Shown one piece after another: positions 55,503-64,000 of a DNA stretch of 64,000 bases. Source of the stretch: Paenibacillus sp. MSJ-34 (GTDB lineage Bacteria > Bacillota > Bacilli > Paenibacillales > Paenibacillaceae); the NCBI RefSeq assembly GCF_018918005.1, contig NZ_JAHLPR010000017.1:35922-99921 (forward strand), written 5' to 3'. The number at the start of each line of letters is the position of its first letter. Position 1 is the first letter of the stretch. The position numbers were made by a program, and so were the translations under genes. Below the pieces are notes generated by a model. The model had not been told where the DNA came from, searched no databases, and saw nothing but the letters and a program-made list of their open reading frames with translations.

Positions 55503-56956
55503 TAGCTTGATTGGCCAAGAACGCCCCGTAGCGATGAGGCAAATTTCAATGTGCCCGCGACGATTTCTTCTGCCTTAGGCCTTGCATAAGTGAATCTCAC
55601 ATATCCGGAATCGGAACCATAGACGCTGCCGGGAACAAAGATAACTCCATTACGGATCGCTTCCTCCAACAATTTATGATCATTCACCTCGGGAGCTATC
55701 TTGCACCACAAATGCAAGCCTCCTTGCGGAATCGAGAAGCTGACCAAGTCCGGCAATTCTTTCTGAAGCGTCTCGATCAATAAATCCCGTTTATAGAGCA
55801 GATCCGTTCGCAGCCGCTCCAAATGAGGTTGGACATATGAAGATCTCAAGAACTGCGCGGCAACCTTTTGAGGAACGACGCTAAGTCCGAAATCCATCTG
55901 CTGTCTGGCATCGGCCAGCCGCTCTACAACGGAATGAGGAGCGACCATCCACCCGACGCGCAACCCGGAAGCTGCGATTTTGGAGAAGGATCCGATGTAA
56001 ATGACGGAGCCGATTGAATCATTTGCTTTCAGCGGCATCGGAGGAGTTCCATGATAAGCGGTGAGGCTATAAGGGTCATCTTCCACAATCGGAAGGCCCA
56101 ACTCGCTCGCAACATCCAGCAGTTCCATTCGGCGTTTCTCGTCAAGAACCGTTCCTGTTGGATTGTGATAGTTGGGATTAATGAAGATCATCTTAATCCG
56201 ATGTTTTTTATATAGAGTACGAACATCCTTGGGGCGGACACCTTTATCGTCGACCGGAAGACGGAACAATCGAAGGCCGGCCGATTGAAACATCGGCAAC
56301 GAGTAGCAATAAGAAGGATCTTCAATGGCTACCGCATCCCCGGGAGTAAGCAAACATTGCGTAATTAAATATAATGATTGCTGAGAGCCGGATGTAATAA
56401 GAATCGACGATTCTGTCGTTTGAATACCCCGATATTGATCTAAATACGCGACGAGTATTTCTCTAAGTGGAACAAACCCTTGCGGATTGTCATAACCAAG
56501 ATATTCCGTATAGTGGTTTTCATCGATCAGAGTATTGATTTCTTCCACAGGAGAAATGTCCGCGCCCAGTTCGCCGCTGGCAAAGTCAATCAACGTTTTG
56601 TCTTTTTGGAGAGCTTCCCGGATCCGTCGCAAAAAAGGCAGATTGGGTAAAAAACTTCCGCCTTCTACATACCGATGCCAGTTGGGGGTATGCTTCGGAG
56701 TAGCTCCCCATTTATATTTACTAACACGGGTCCCGCTTCCGGTACGGCTTTCGATGATTCCAAGCGCACGCAGCTCCGCATAAGCAAGGATAACCGTGCT
56801 TCGATTCACTCCTAATTGTTCGGCTAATTTCCGCTCCGAAGGCAGCAGACTGCCTGGCGGAAATTCGCCATATGAAATTCTTCGTTCGATGTCGTCGGCA
56901 ATTTGCTGATAAAGCGGTTGGTTGCTGTTACGAATCGGCTTCCAGATGATAATCAC
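55502..56956 (-). CDS. MocR-family PLP-dependent transcriptional regulator
   Basis: 484 residues: GntR wHTH (QQIADDIERRISYGEFPPGS, LAEQLGVNRSTVILAYAEL) and an aminotransferase-fold domain with the PLP Lys in YIGSFSKIAASGLRVGWM, plus NPNYHNPTGTVLD and VEDDPYS. The start is uncertain: GTG 56956 overlaps the GGAGGAGG ribosome-binding site, and the next in-frame codons are not standard starts. MocR proteins sense amino acids or vitamin B6 and control nearby metabolic genes. Direct repeats TTGGATGGT lie upstream (57067-57099). Confidence 0.9.
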   Translation of the reverse strand: MIIIWKPIRNSNQPLYQQIADDIERRISYGEFPPGSLLPSERKLAEQLGVNRSTVILAYAELRALGIIESRTGSGTRVSKYKWGATPKHTPNWHRYVEGGSFLPNLPFLRRIREALQKDKTLIDFASGELGADISPVEEINTLIDENHYTEYLGYDNPQGFVPLREILVAYLDQYRGIQTTESSILITSGSQQSLYLITQCLLTPGDAVAIEDPSYCYSLPMFQSAGLRLFRLPVDDKGVRPKDVRTLYKKHRIKMIFINPNYHNPTGTVLDEKRRMELLDVASELGLPIVEDDPYSLTAYHGTPPMPLKANDSIGSVIYIGSFSKIAASGLRVGWMVAPHSVVERLADARQQMDFGLSVVPQKVAAQFLRSSYVQPHLERLRTDLLYKRDLLIETLQKELPDLVSFSIPQGGLHLWCKIAPEVNDHKLLEEAIRNGVIFVPGSVYGSDSGYVRFTYARPKAEEIVAGTLKFASSLRGVLGQSS

Positions 56957-57066
56957 CTCCTCCGTATAAGTTTCAGATAGAGTGTCGAAAAATCATCTTT
57001 ATCATAACATTTGGCATGTACATGGAGAGCCGCTCAAATTGACGAATGTATATCAATCTGTTGAAC

Positions 57067-57099
57067 TTGGATGGTGGTTTGGTTTGTAAATTGGATGGT
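57067..57099. promoter_or_regulatory. direct-repeat operator candidate of the MocR gene
   Basis: TTGGATGGT occurs at 57067-57075 and 57091-57099, 24 bp apart, just upstream of the MocR gene. Paired direct repeats are the usual MocR operator form. The same core appears in the 61-bp repeats and at 50473-50480. Confidence 0.55.
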
Positions 57100-57140
57100 C
57101 TCTGTTTACGAAGAGGTGCTCTCTTCGCTTAGTACGGGAG

Positions 57141-57590
57141 TTATTCCTGTTTTCTCAGCCCCAAATAAACTCCTGAAATGGCCGTAAAAAACAGGAAATA
57201 ACCGAAGAAGCTGTATAGATGCATCCACTGATCGGAATGAATAAACATCCCTAGCCGCTCTGCTACAGTTTCCAACATCGGCATCAACAGGCTGACAAAG
57301 AGGATCATGCAGGCCTTCCCCCATCTATTCGCTTGGGAAAGGCAGTACAGGAAAACGATTGTGAATAGAGGCAGCACGATTAAAGTGAAGACGATATGAA
57401 TCGGGAAGATCTCCGGCAAAAGCCTGTGCGGAAAATGGTACAACCCTTTACCGACAAAATAGAGATCCAAATACGTGCCGACCAATGATGCCAATACGGC
57501 ACATGCGAAGCTATCTTTATTCCAAAAGGCTGATCGTTTTTTTGGCAAGCGCGGCAACTTCGAGCCGCTCCAATGTTTTACAGTATTCAT
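57141..57590 (-). CDS. CBO0543-like integral membrane protein
   Basis: 149 residues with about four helices (ACAVLASLVGTYLDLYFVGK, IHIVFTLIVLPLFTIVFLYC and two more). The pattern with YLDLYFVGKGLYHFPHR and FIHSDQWMH fits the CBO0543 family of Firmicute spore-related membrane proteins. ATG 57590 is inside the preceding gene by 74 bp, so the true start may be later (TTG options exist). Function unknown. Confidence 0.7.
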   Translation of the reverse strand: MNTVKHWSGSKLPRLPKKRSAFWNKDSFACAVLASLVGTYLDLYFVGKGLYHFPHRLLPEIFPIHIVFTLIVLPLFTIVFLYCLSQANRWGKACMILFVSLLMPMLETVAERLGMFIHSDQWMHLYSFFGYFLFFTAISGVYLGLRKQE

Positions 57591-58545
57591 CCTTGATCTC
57601 CCCGTCCATCATTTCCAGGTCATCCGCTAAATAATCCGCCACGCTTAGATCTTGAAACCAATCCCCCGGTTCCGCTTCCGGCTGGCTGATATTTTTCCAG
57701 GCATGCTCAAGCCTCGGGCTATAAACTCTCCTCGCTCCCTTGCGAAGCCGGCACGATTTCAACCGCAACGGATAGGGAATTCCCGGCGCACCTTCATGTA
57801 CGTCATTGAATACATGCGGCCAGTAATCCTTCCTTGATCCGGTATGCGGATGACGTTTCGCCCAATCCAATACCTGACGATGGAAATCGTTATTTTTAAA
57901 CAAAACGGCATACAGCTTTTTTCCAAGTAAAATTCGCTCATGGAGTGATTGGAATTCACGGAGTGTCTGTCCCTTTACATTCTCACCCTCCGCAGGAAAA
58001 AGAATTTGATTAAAGGACAGCCAATTCTGAAGATGAAATTCGAGTTTGTTTAACACTTCTTTTTGATAATGGGGATTTTGAACAACCCTTAGTTCCAGGT
58101 AGCTTTGTTCGTTGACGACTAACGCTATGCAATGCATATACGTATCTCTGACTTTCCAAAAATAGTTCCAAATCGTTTCCATAAATATGGAAACATTTAG
58201 TTGAGGCAGCAAATAAAACAGGGGTCTATTCTGTTTTAAACTTTCCTCGTAGAGTAGAAATTGCGGGTAAACATCCTGGAAAATCAACCAGTTGCCGCGT
58301 TCCAAAAAATGAAAAAAAGCTTCCCGATCTTTTTCCGGCAGCAGTTTGGTTAGAAATTCTCCCTTGAGATCGGTCATATTCCATCCGCCATTCCGCGATA
58401 CCATATGTCCCAAAAATGCCCAGTGGATTTCGGGATGCCGGAGATAAAACTCGAGATAGGCTTTCGTTCTGGTCACATTATTTAGGTTGTGGCCCTGTGT
58501 AATGGATCTAATGTCGCGCACAAGCTTTTTTTCTGTAATAGTCAA
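57517..58545 (-). CDS. DUF2515-family protein
   Basis: 342 residues from TTG 58545. The opening NVTRTKAYLEFYLRHPEIHW and GNWLIFQDVYPQFLLYEESL are hallmarks of DUF2515. The in-frame sequence stays open upstream to about 58650 (FTRVRKTTPLETIRKELKRR) behind GGGAGG, but there only ATC/CTG fit the spacing, so the normal start seems mutated or unusual. Function unknown; these are Bacillales proteins, mostly spore-formers. Overlaps the next gene. Confidence 0.8.
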   Translation of the reverse strand: MTITEKKLVRDIRSITQGHNLNNVTRTKAYLEFYLRHPEIHWAFLGHMVSRNGGWNMTDLKGEFLTKLLPEKDREAFFHFLERGNWLIFQDVYPQFLLYEESLKQNRPLFYLLPQLNVSIFMETIWNYFWKVRDTYMHCIALVVNEQSYLELRVVQNPHYQKEVLNKLEFHLQNWLSFNQILFPAEGENVKGQTLREFQSLHERILLGKKLYAVLFKNNDFHRQVLDWAKRHPHTGSRKDYWPHVFNDVHEGAPGIPYPLRLKSCRLRKGARRVYSPRLEHAWKNISQPEAEPGDWFQDLSVADYLADDLEMMDGEIKDEYCKTLERLEVAALAKKTISLLE

Positions 58546-58728
58546 CTCTTTCGGGATGGCAGGGGAACGTTTCTTTCTTCTCTTTAATTCCTTGCGGATC
58601 GTTTCAAGCGGTGTTGTTTTGCGGACTCTTGTAAACAGGATAGCGGCTTCCCTCCCTTACGAATTCTCTATGGCAGTAACGAATATGTATAGCTTTAAGA
58701 TGCTTTTGTACGAGGAAGGAGCACTGGA

Positions 58729-60606
58729 ATGATGGATACCGCGAAAGGGATCGGATGGATGATCGAAACGCTTCGTAAAGACCAGTCCCCTGACGGCTCA
58801 TGGGCTTATCCGTTTGAGACGGGGATTTCCACAGATGCCTATACGATCATTTTATTACGCACTTTAGAGATTGATGATGAGGAATTCATCGAAGGGCTGT
58901 GCCGAAGAATTGTAAGCAAACAACAGAAAAACGGAGCGTGGAAGCTCTATCGCGACGAAGGAGAAGGCAATGTAACCGCCACGTTGGAAGCCTATTATGC
59001 ACTGCTGTTTTCCGGATACTACCGGAAAGAAGACGAGCGCCTTCACGCCGCCAAAACGTTTATCCTCGCTAACGGCGGTTTATCGGAAGTAAGTGCGTTT
59101 ACGAAAATTATGCTGGCGCTGACCGGACAATATCAATGGCCTTCGTTAAGCCCTCTGCCGATTGAAATGATTCTGCTTCCGCGCAGCTTCCCAATCAATT
59201 TCTATTCTTTATCCGTTTACGGGCGTGCCAATCTGACTCCGATTATGATGTTGGCCGACAACAAGTTTTCCATGAAAACAACCTATACTCCCGACCTGTC
59301 CGATTTGAAACGGATCGGCGATGGCGAGGACGAATGGGTTCGCTCAAAGGAATGGCGCTCGCTGCTCTCCTTGATTCGGGACGGAGTCGCAAGATTGCTC
59401 GGCATCCCGAGGGAATTGCACCGGTTAGCGCTTGAGCGCGCCCAACAATATATGCTGGACCGTTTGGAGCGGGACGGAACGTTGTACTGTTATTACAGCA
59501 GTACCTTTTTGATGATTTTCGCCCTCCTTTCCTTAGGGTACAAAAAAACCGATCTGGTCATTATCAAAGCCGTTGCGGGAATTCGGGCCATGAAATGCGA
59601 AATGAACGGTCTCCCCCATATGCAATACACCACGGCCAATGTGTGGAATACCTCGCTAATCGGTTATGCTCTTCAGGCAGCGGGGGTTTCGCATCAAGAC
59701 CCGATGGTGGCGAAGGCAAACCGGTATTTGCTAAGCCGCCAGCATGACCGCTTTGGCGACTGGGCCGTGCATAATCCGGGCAGCTTGCCGGGCGGCTGGG
59801 GATTTTCCGACGCGAATACGATGAATCCGGACGTGGATGACACGACGGCCTCGTTAAGGTCCATATCCGGAATATCGTTGCAGAACCGGGCGGCCTGGGA
59901 CCGGGGCGTCAATTGGCTGTTGTCAATGCCAAACGATAACGGCGGCTGGGCTGCTTTTGAAAAAAATACCGATTCCAAGCTGCTGGAATTCCTTCCGATT
60001 GAAAAGGGCCGCTTTTTGCTGACGGACCCCTCTTGTGCGGATTTGACCGGGAGAACGCTTGAATTTTTCGGGAACTATACGAACGTTCCTACCAGCCATC
60101 CCGTGATCCGGAACGCTATCAATTGGCTGTTGAAAAATCAACGGAAGGACGGGTCGTGGTACGGACGCTGGGGCATTTGTTATATTTACGGAACATGGGG
60201 TGCGATGACAGGTTTGAAAGCGGCCGGCATATCGCCAAGCCACCCAAGCATGCAAAGGGCGGCGGCATGGCTGGAAAGCATTCAAAATTCGGACGGCGGC
60301 TGGGGCGAGTCGTGTCAAAGCGACATGCAAATGACCTACGTTCCGTTACGGACGAGCACGCTGACGGATACGGCTTGGGCGCTGGATGCCTTGATAACGA
60401 TTGCCGACAAGCCGGCTTCAGCCATTCGTAGAGGAATCGCCTATTTGCTGGATTCCCTTGAGAAAGAGGATTGGACGACAGACTATCCGAAGGGCCAAGG
60501 GATGGGAGGAGCGTTCTATATCCATTATCATAGCTACCGGTATATCTTTCCTCTGCTTGCGTTAGCGCATTATCGAAGGAAGTTTGAAGCCGGTTCTTCA
60601 GAATAA
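58729..60606 (+). CDS. sqhC: squalene-hopene/sporulenol-type terpene cyclase
   Basis: 625 residues with the class II cyclase catalytic DxDD (MNPDVDDTTAS) and QW-like repeats (QDG-type DQSPDGSWAYP, GGWGFSD, DGSWYGRWG, SDGGWGES). Length and the DVDDT context match the Bacillus SqhC group, which cyclises C35 polyprenes to sporulenes in spores rather than hopene in growing cells. The choice between squalene-hopene cyclase and sporulenol synthase cannot be made from sequence alone. AAGGAG lies 7 nt before ATG 58729. Confidence 0.9.
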   Translation: MMDTAKGIGWMIETLRKDQSPDGSWAYPFETGISTDAYTIILLRTLEIDDEEFIEGLCRRIVSKQQKNGAWKLYRDEGEGNVTATLEAYYALLFSGYYRKEDERLHAAKTFILANGGLSEVSAFTKIMLALTGQYQWPSLSPLPIEMILLPRSFPINFYSLSVYGRANLTPIMMLADNKFSMKTTYTPDLSDLKRIGDGEDEWVRSKEWRSLLSLIRDGVARLLGIPRELHRLALERAQQYMLDRLERDGTLYCYYSSTFLMIFALLSLGYKKTDLVIIKAVAGIRAMKCEMNGLPHMQYTTANVWNTSLIGYALQAAGVSHQDPMVAKANRYLLSRQHDRFGDWAVHNPGSLPGGWGFSDANTMNPDVDDTTASLRSISGISLQNRAAWDRGVNWLLSMPNDNGGWAAFEKNTDSKLLEFLPIEKGRFLLTDPSCADLTGRTLEFFGNYTNVPTSHPVIRNAINWLLKNQRKDGSWYGRWGICYIYGTWGAMTGLKAAGISPSHPSMQRAAAWLESIQNSDGGWGESCQSDMQMTYVPLRTSTLTDTAWALDALITIADKPASAIRRGIAYLLDSLEKEDWTTDYPKGQGMGGAFYIHYHSYRYIFPLLALAHYRRKFEAGSSE

Positions 60607-60698
60607 CATGAATTTGCACTGTCTTTTCCGCTTTAATCCCATTCATTTTCAAATTCGACAACATAGATTAGATCATCATTTATTGAAGGGGCCAGCTT

Positions 60699-61844
60699 AT
60701 GAAAAAAACATCAAAATTAAAGCATTTAGTCCAAACGCAAAACTTGGAGTTTTTAATGGAAGCCCATAACGGACTGTCGGCCAAAATCGTTGAGGAGACC
60801 GGATTTAAAGGGATTTGGGCCAGCGGTTTATCCATATCTGCGGCAATGGGCGTGCGGGATAATAACGAGGCTTCTTGGACTCAAGTTTTGGATGTGTTGG
60901 AATTTATGAGCGATGCGACTTCCATTCCCATTTTACTCGACGGGGATACGGGATATGGAAACTTCAACAATGCAAGGCGATTGGTTAAAAAGTTGGAACA
61001 ACGACAGATCGCAGGGGTTTGCATTGAGGATAAAGTGTTTCCGAAAACGAACTCGTTTATTAACGGCAATGCCCAGCCGCTAGCAAGCCGATGGATCGAT
61101 CGCAATCGGTCATTTTTCTTTGTCGTCAGAAATCGGACATTCGATCAAGTGGCATTGAGAAAACAGGAGCTTGTCTCGAGAATGAATCATTTGCAAACGG
61201 CAAGGCAAGAGGCCGATCAGTATCCGTCCCGGTACGAAGCGCTAACGGTCATTAATGCGATGAAGGACCGTCATACGGTACAGCTGGCGACAACAGGAAT
61301 AACCGGCCGGGAATTGTACGAAATCGAAGATAGCCCCAATAACCTTTATATGGTTGGTTCCATGGGGTGCGTAAGCTCATTTGGGCTTGGACTTGCTCTG
61401 ACCCAACGCAACAACAATAAGGATATCGTCGTGATTGACGGAGACGGTTCCGTGCTAATGCGGATGGGGAGTTTGGCTACGAACGGAACGTATAGCCCCC
61501 CCAATATGCTGCATATTTTGCTTGACAATAACGCTCATGATTCGACGGGAGGGCAAAGCACGGTTTCGCATAATGTTCAATTCGTAAAGATCGCCGCTTC
61601 CTGCGGTTATGTTCAATCGATTTACACACACAATCTGGCAGAGCTGCAATGGGCGATGGAGGAATGGAAAAGGACAAAAGGGCTGACTTTCCTCTATATG
61701 AAAATTTCCAAAGGTTATAGGGAGCAGTTGGGCCGCCCTCAAATCAAGCCGTTCGAAATCAAGCAACGTTTGCAGTCGTTCCTCAGGAATGACCCGCCGG
61801 AAGGGGGACAGTATGAAAAGCGTCAAGAGGAATATTTTGCTTAA
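60699..61844 (+). CDS. chimera of PEP phosphomutase (N-terminal) and phosphonopyruvate decarboxylase (C-terminal)
   Basis: 381 residues. Residues 1-~130 match PEP mutase (PepM): [36 protein letters not shown] and the diagnostic [11 protein letters not shown]. From about residue 135 ([14 protein letters not shown]) the sequence matches the C-terminal half of phosphonopyruvate decarboxylase, including the TPP motif [18 protein letters not shown] and [11 protein letters not shown] separate PepM (~290-300 aa) and Ppd (~370-380 aa) would total ~670 residues, so the middle of both is missing, with the frame kept. The catalytic barrel of PepM and the PYR domain of Ppd are incomplete, so activity is doubtful. 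It leads the phosphonate operon; AAGGGG precedes the ATG. Confidence 0.85.
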   Translation: MKKTSKLKHLVQTQNLEFLMEAHNGLSAKIVEETGFKGIWASGLSISAAMGVRDNNEASWTQVLDVLEFMSDATSIPILLDGDTGYGNFNNARRLVKKLEQRQIAGVCIEDKVFPKTNSFINGNAQPLASRWIDRNRSFFFVVRNRTFDQVALRKQELVSRMNHLQTARQEADQYPSRYEALTVINAMKDRHTVQLATTGITGRELYEIEDSPNNLYMVGSMGCVSSFGLGLALTQRNNNKDIVVIDGDGSVLMRMGSLATNGTYSPPNMLHILLDNNAHDSTGGQSTVSHNVQFVKIAASCGYVQSIYTHNLAELQWAMEEWKRTKGLTFLYMKISKGYREQLGRPQIKPFEIKQRLQSFLRNDPPEGGQYEKRQEEYFA

Positions 61845-62943
61845 TCCCGGTCCCGCTACAACGACCGATAGCGTTAAATTGGCGCAGGTGGTGCCGGATA
61901 TTTGCCCTCGTGAAGCGTCATTCGGCCGTTTGATGGAATCGGTCTCCGAAGACCTAGCAGCTCTGGCGGGAGATCCTTCCTATTATACAACAGTATTGTT
62001 TAGCGGTTCCGGTACCGCGGCGGTTGAATCCATCCTTAGCTCCGTGATCGATCAAGAGGCTGTGGTCATCATCAATAACGGCGCATACGGGAAACGGATG
62101 TGCGAGATTGCGCAAACGTATCGGCTGAATGCCGTGGAATTTGCAAGCCCGTACGATGAGGCGATCGATCTGTCCGCGCTGGAAACTATGATTCAATGTT
62201 CACCCCACAACATTTCACATCTTGCCGTTGTCCATCACGAGACGACGGTCGGTCTTCTCAACGATATTCAGGCCATCGGTGATCTATGCAGACGATATCG
62301 GATCGACATGATCGTAGACGCTATGAGTTCATTTGGAGCCATCCCTATTGAAATGGAACAAATGAATATCAGCTATATGGCCGCGAGCTCCAATAAAAAT
62401 CTGCAAGGAATGGCGGGTATCGCATTCGTCATCGCGAATAAGAGGAAATTGAATCGCTTAAAGAACAAGCGGCCGAGAAATTATTATTTAGACCTGTATG
62501 CGCAGTATCAATATTTTGCGGAAACGCTGCAGATGCGCTTCACTCCGCCCGTACAAACGTTCTATGCGCTGAAACAAGCCATCGAAGAATTAAAGCGGGA
62601 AGGGGTCGAAGCGCGATATGCAAGGTATGCCCGATCGTGGAAAACGTTAATCCAAGGCATTTCACGGCTTGGCTTAAAGCATCTCGTGGAAGAACGGCAT
62701 CATTCCAAACTTGTGACTTCTATCCTTGAACCCCATTGCAGCGGATACGATTTTCGAGAGATGCATGATTTTTTTTATAGCAACGGTTTTACGATCTATC
62801 CCGGTAAATTGGAAAAGACGAACACGTTTCGAATCGCTAATATCGGGGATATCACTTACCAAGACATTGAAGCATTTTTGGCATTGCTGGAGCACTATCT
62901 GAAAGGAATCCAGTACTTGCATCGAAAGGCGGATAGCATATGA
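61813..62943 (+). CDS. 2-aminoethylphosphonate:pyruvate transaminase-like enzyme
   Basis: 376 residues from ATG 61813, which overlaps the preceding gene by 32 bp and has GGAAGGGGG upstream. Fold-type I aminotransferase with [50 protein letters not shown] and the PLP Lys in [14 protein letters not shown]. It matches PhnW/AEPT, which interconverts phosphonoacetaldehyde and 2-aminoethylphosphonate with pyruvate/alanine. In this biosynthetic order (PepM, Ppd, transaminase) it would make AEP. Confidence 0.9.
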   Translation: MKSVKRNILLNPGPATTTDSVKLAQVVPDICPREASFGRLMESVSEDLAALAGDPSYYTTVLFSGSGTAAVESILSSVIDQEAVVIINNGAYGKRMCEIAQTYRLNAVEFASPYDEAIDLSALETMIQCSPHNISHLAVVHHETTVGLLNDIQAIGDLCRRYRIDMIVDAMSSFGAIPIEMEQMNISYMAASSNKNLQGMAGIAFVIANKRKLNRLKNKRPRNYYLDLYAQYQYFAETLQMRFTPPVQTFYALKQAIEELKREGVEARYARYARSWKTLIQGISRLGLKHLVEERHHSKLVTSILEPHCSGYDFREMHDFFYSNGFTIYPGKLEKTNTFRIANIGDITYQDIEAFLALLEHYLKGIQYLHRKADSI

Positions 62944-63677
62944 CTAAGGGAGCGAACAAATTAGGAAAATACAGGTTCATGAAAGGATCCCCGCAATTGG
63001 CGCCTCACCTGCCCGCAACGAGAAGACTGACGAAAAGAAACTTTAACCATTTTCTTGCAAGATTCGGATCCGTAATCGTGAAACCCAATGGCGGCAGCGG
63101 GGGAGCCGGCATCATCCGAGTGACGGCTGCGGGAAAAGCGCGATACGTCTTGCATAAAGAAAACAAAAGAACAACCGTCAGGGGAAAACATACAGCTTAC
63201 GCGCGTGTCAGAAAAAGAATCGGGCTCCGCCGATATATTGTCCAACGCCGAATTCAACTTGCTACCATCAACAAACGCCCTTTCGACGTAAGAGTAATTG
63301 TGCAACGTAGAAGAAATTCGCATGAATGGACGGTTACCGGGGAATTGGCCAAGGTGGCCGGCAAGGGGTACATCGTCACCAATAACACAAGAAGCAAAGG
63401 AAGGTTGCTGCCGATTCGAACCGGAATTGAAAGATCGTCGCTCGGAAACCGTTCCGTCGAAACGATGGTGTCCGACCTTCATCGGGTTGCATTAGCGGCA
63501 GCAGCTAGATTAAATCAATATTACCCGCGGAAACGTATTTTTGGTCTGGATATGGGATTGGATCGGAACGGCCATGTTTGGATTATTGAAGCGAATAAAG
63601 CGCCGTCCATGTCCCATTTTATTAAGATGAAAAATTATGAAACGTACCATCGAATTATGAGCTACAAAAGAGGTTGA
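62940..63677 (+). CDS. YheC/YheD-family ATP-grasp protein
   Basis: 245 residues, overlapping the transaminase by ATGA. The ATP-grasp elements (VIVKPNGGSGGAGIIRV, RYIVQRRIQLATINKRPFDV, VRVIV, FGLDMGLDRNGHVWIIEANK) match YheC/YheD endospore coat-associated proteins. Such enzymes ligate amino or carboxyl groups with ATP. Coupling to AEP synthesis suggests it attaches the aminophosphonate to a peptide, polymer or spore component. Substrate unproven. Confidence 0.88.
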   Translation: MTKGANKLGKYRFMKGSPQLAPHLPATRRLTKRNFNHFLARFGSVIVKPNGGSGGAGIIRVTAAGKARYVLHKENKRTTVRGKHTAYARVRKRIGLRRYIVQRRIQLATINKRPFDVRVIVQRRRNSHEWTVTGELAKVAGKGYIVTNNTRSKGRLLPIRTGIERSSLGNRSVETMVSDLHRVALAAAARLNQYYPRKRIFGLDMGLDRNGHVWIIEANKAPSMSHFIKMKNYETYHRIMSYKRG

Positions 63678-63683
63678 ATTTAT

Positions 63684-63727
63684 ACGATCAAAAGGGAGGA
63701 TGATTGAATTCCCCCTTTTGATCGTGT
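63684..63727. terminator. Rho-independent terminator of the phosphonate operon
   Basis: ACGATCAAAAGGGAGG pairs with CCCCCTTTTGATCGT (one mismatch) around an AT-rich loop just after the ATP-grasp stop; only a weak T tail follows on the plus strand. Confidence 0.75.
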
Positions 63728-63927
63728 CGCGTGTGACGCGCTATCCTTTTCGCTGCATCGATCATCGTCGTTAGTTTCGAAAAGAGTCAATTTCACAATA
63801 CCGCTGGCGGCTGACGACTCATCGAGCGCGCTAACGAAACGTGCACACGCTAATCGCCTGTAAACCACCTTGTTTCTCGTGTAAACATTCCTGTGTAGGC
63901 TAAGAAATGGCCTTTGAAAAAAACAGG
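63728..63927. other. intergenic
   Basis: No supported gene or recognised site. Confidence 0.4.
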
Positions 63928-63988
63928 AGCGCCTCGTATGATAGGGGTGTGACGGGTCTAGAGCCCTAAAAACCTATCAGGAGGCGCT
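63928..63988 (+). promoter_or_regulatory. hairpin covering the ribosome-binding site of the next gene
   Basis: AGCGCCTC and GATAGG (63928-63945) pair with CCTATC and GAGGCGCT (63973-63988). The AGGAGG (63979-63984) of the following ATG lies inside the right arm, so translation may be limited by this structure. Confidence 0.6.
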
Positions 63989-63992
63989 TACT

Positions 63993-64000
63993 ATGAAGTT
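63993..64000 (+). CDS. start of a gene truncated by the window end
   Basis: ATG 63993 follows AGGAGG at 8-nt spacing; only Met-Lys and part of a third codon are in view. The RBS-sequestering hairpin is seen ahead of insertion-sequence transposases among others; identity not determinable. Confidence 0.45.

Noticed and set aside
60119..60664. 181-codon minus-strand frame over the end of the terpene cyclase gene
   Set aside because: Antisense shadow; low-complexity, no start signals.
1..64000. tRNA, rRNA or CRISPR array
   Set aside because: No GTTCGA-type T-loop in a cloverleaf context, no rRNA-like stretch and no regularly spaced repeats were seen; the two 61-bp repeats are not a CRISPR array.

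Overview
The window looks like a chromosomal segment of a spore-forming, Gram-positive, Paenibacillus-like bacterium (Paenibacillaceae). The evidence is: several secreted proteins with copper-amine-oxidase-type stalk domains, strong GGAGG ribosome-binding sites, a quinol-oxidase qoxABCD operon, a c-di-AMP (ydaO) riboswitch in front of kdp, a sporulenol-type terpene cyclase, a YheC/YheD-type ATP-grasp spore protein and MocR/LacI/Rrf2 regulators. No tRNA, rRNA or CRISPR array was seen.

Bases 1-2.9 kb carry two tandem secreted proteins that share a stalk domain and a transglutaminase-like C-terminus. Bases 3-11.3 kb look like an integrated mobile element: a D12-class adenine methyltransferase, several unknown proteins, a small resolvase, a noncoding stretch rich in hairpins, and a large serine recombinase. 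The recombinase lies behind a sigma-A promoter whose spacer contains a LexA box, but its reading frame has an internal TGA where Trp is expected. Bases 11.3-19.3 kb are a gene graveyard: a scrambled short-chain dehydrogenase, a second SDR tail, a serine-recombinase tail, a truncated acetyltransferase, a LuxR/MalT-type fragment and a frameshifted membrane protein. These are mixed with intact genes (stalk-domain lipoprotein-like protein, DUF2089-like regulator, ECF sigma factor, GNAT enzyme).

Bases 19.3-23.3 kb hold a MacB/FtsX-type ABC exporter and a YbaK-like deacylase. Bases 23.4-33.5 kb are a potassium-uptake locus: kdpE and the kinase half of kdpD run leftward; the riboswitch, two small genes, kdpF, kdpA, kdpB, kdpC and a kinase-less protein with two tandem KdpD sensor/Usp modules run rightward. 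Bases 34-38 kb hold an Rrf2 regulator, a thioredoxin-reductase-like flavoprotein, a DHA2 drug exporter and a methyltransferase; near-identical operator-like sites precede the regulator and its neighbour. Bases 38-41 kb have a cupin with a tail typical of coat-like proteins and a second DHA2 exporter.

Bases 41.4-47.6 kb contain an arylamine N-acetyltransferase and a ribose/nucleoside operon (rbsR-rbsK-ribonucleoside hydrolase-DcuC-like carrier) with a clear promoter and palindromic operator, followed by a FadR-type regulator. Bases 47.7-50.4 kb hold an ABC ATPase, a histidine phosphatase and a DapA-like aldolase flanked by 61-bp direct repeats. Bases 50.5-55.4 kb are the cytochrome aa3 quinol oxidase operon with a lipoprotein cytochrome c and a SCO assembly factor, ending in a ccdA-like remnant. 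Then come a MocR regulator, DUF2515 and CBO0543-like genes, the terpene cyclase and a phosphonate operon: a PepM-Ppd chimera, a 2-aminoethylphosphonate transaminase and an ATP-grasp protein. The first codons of another gene close the window.
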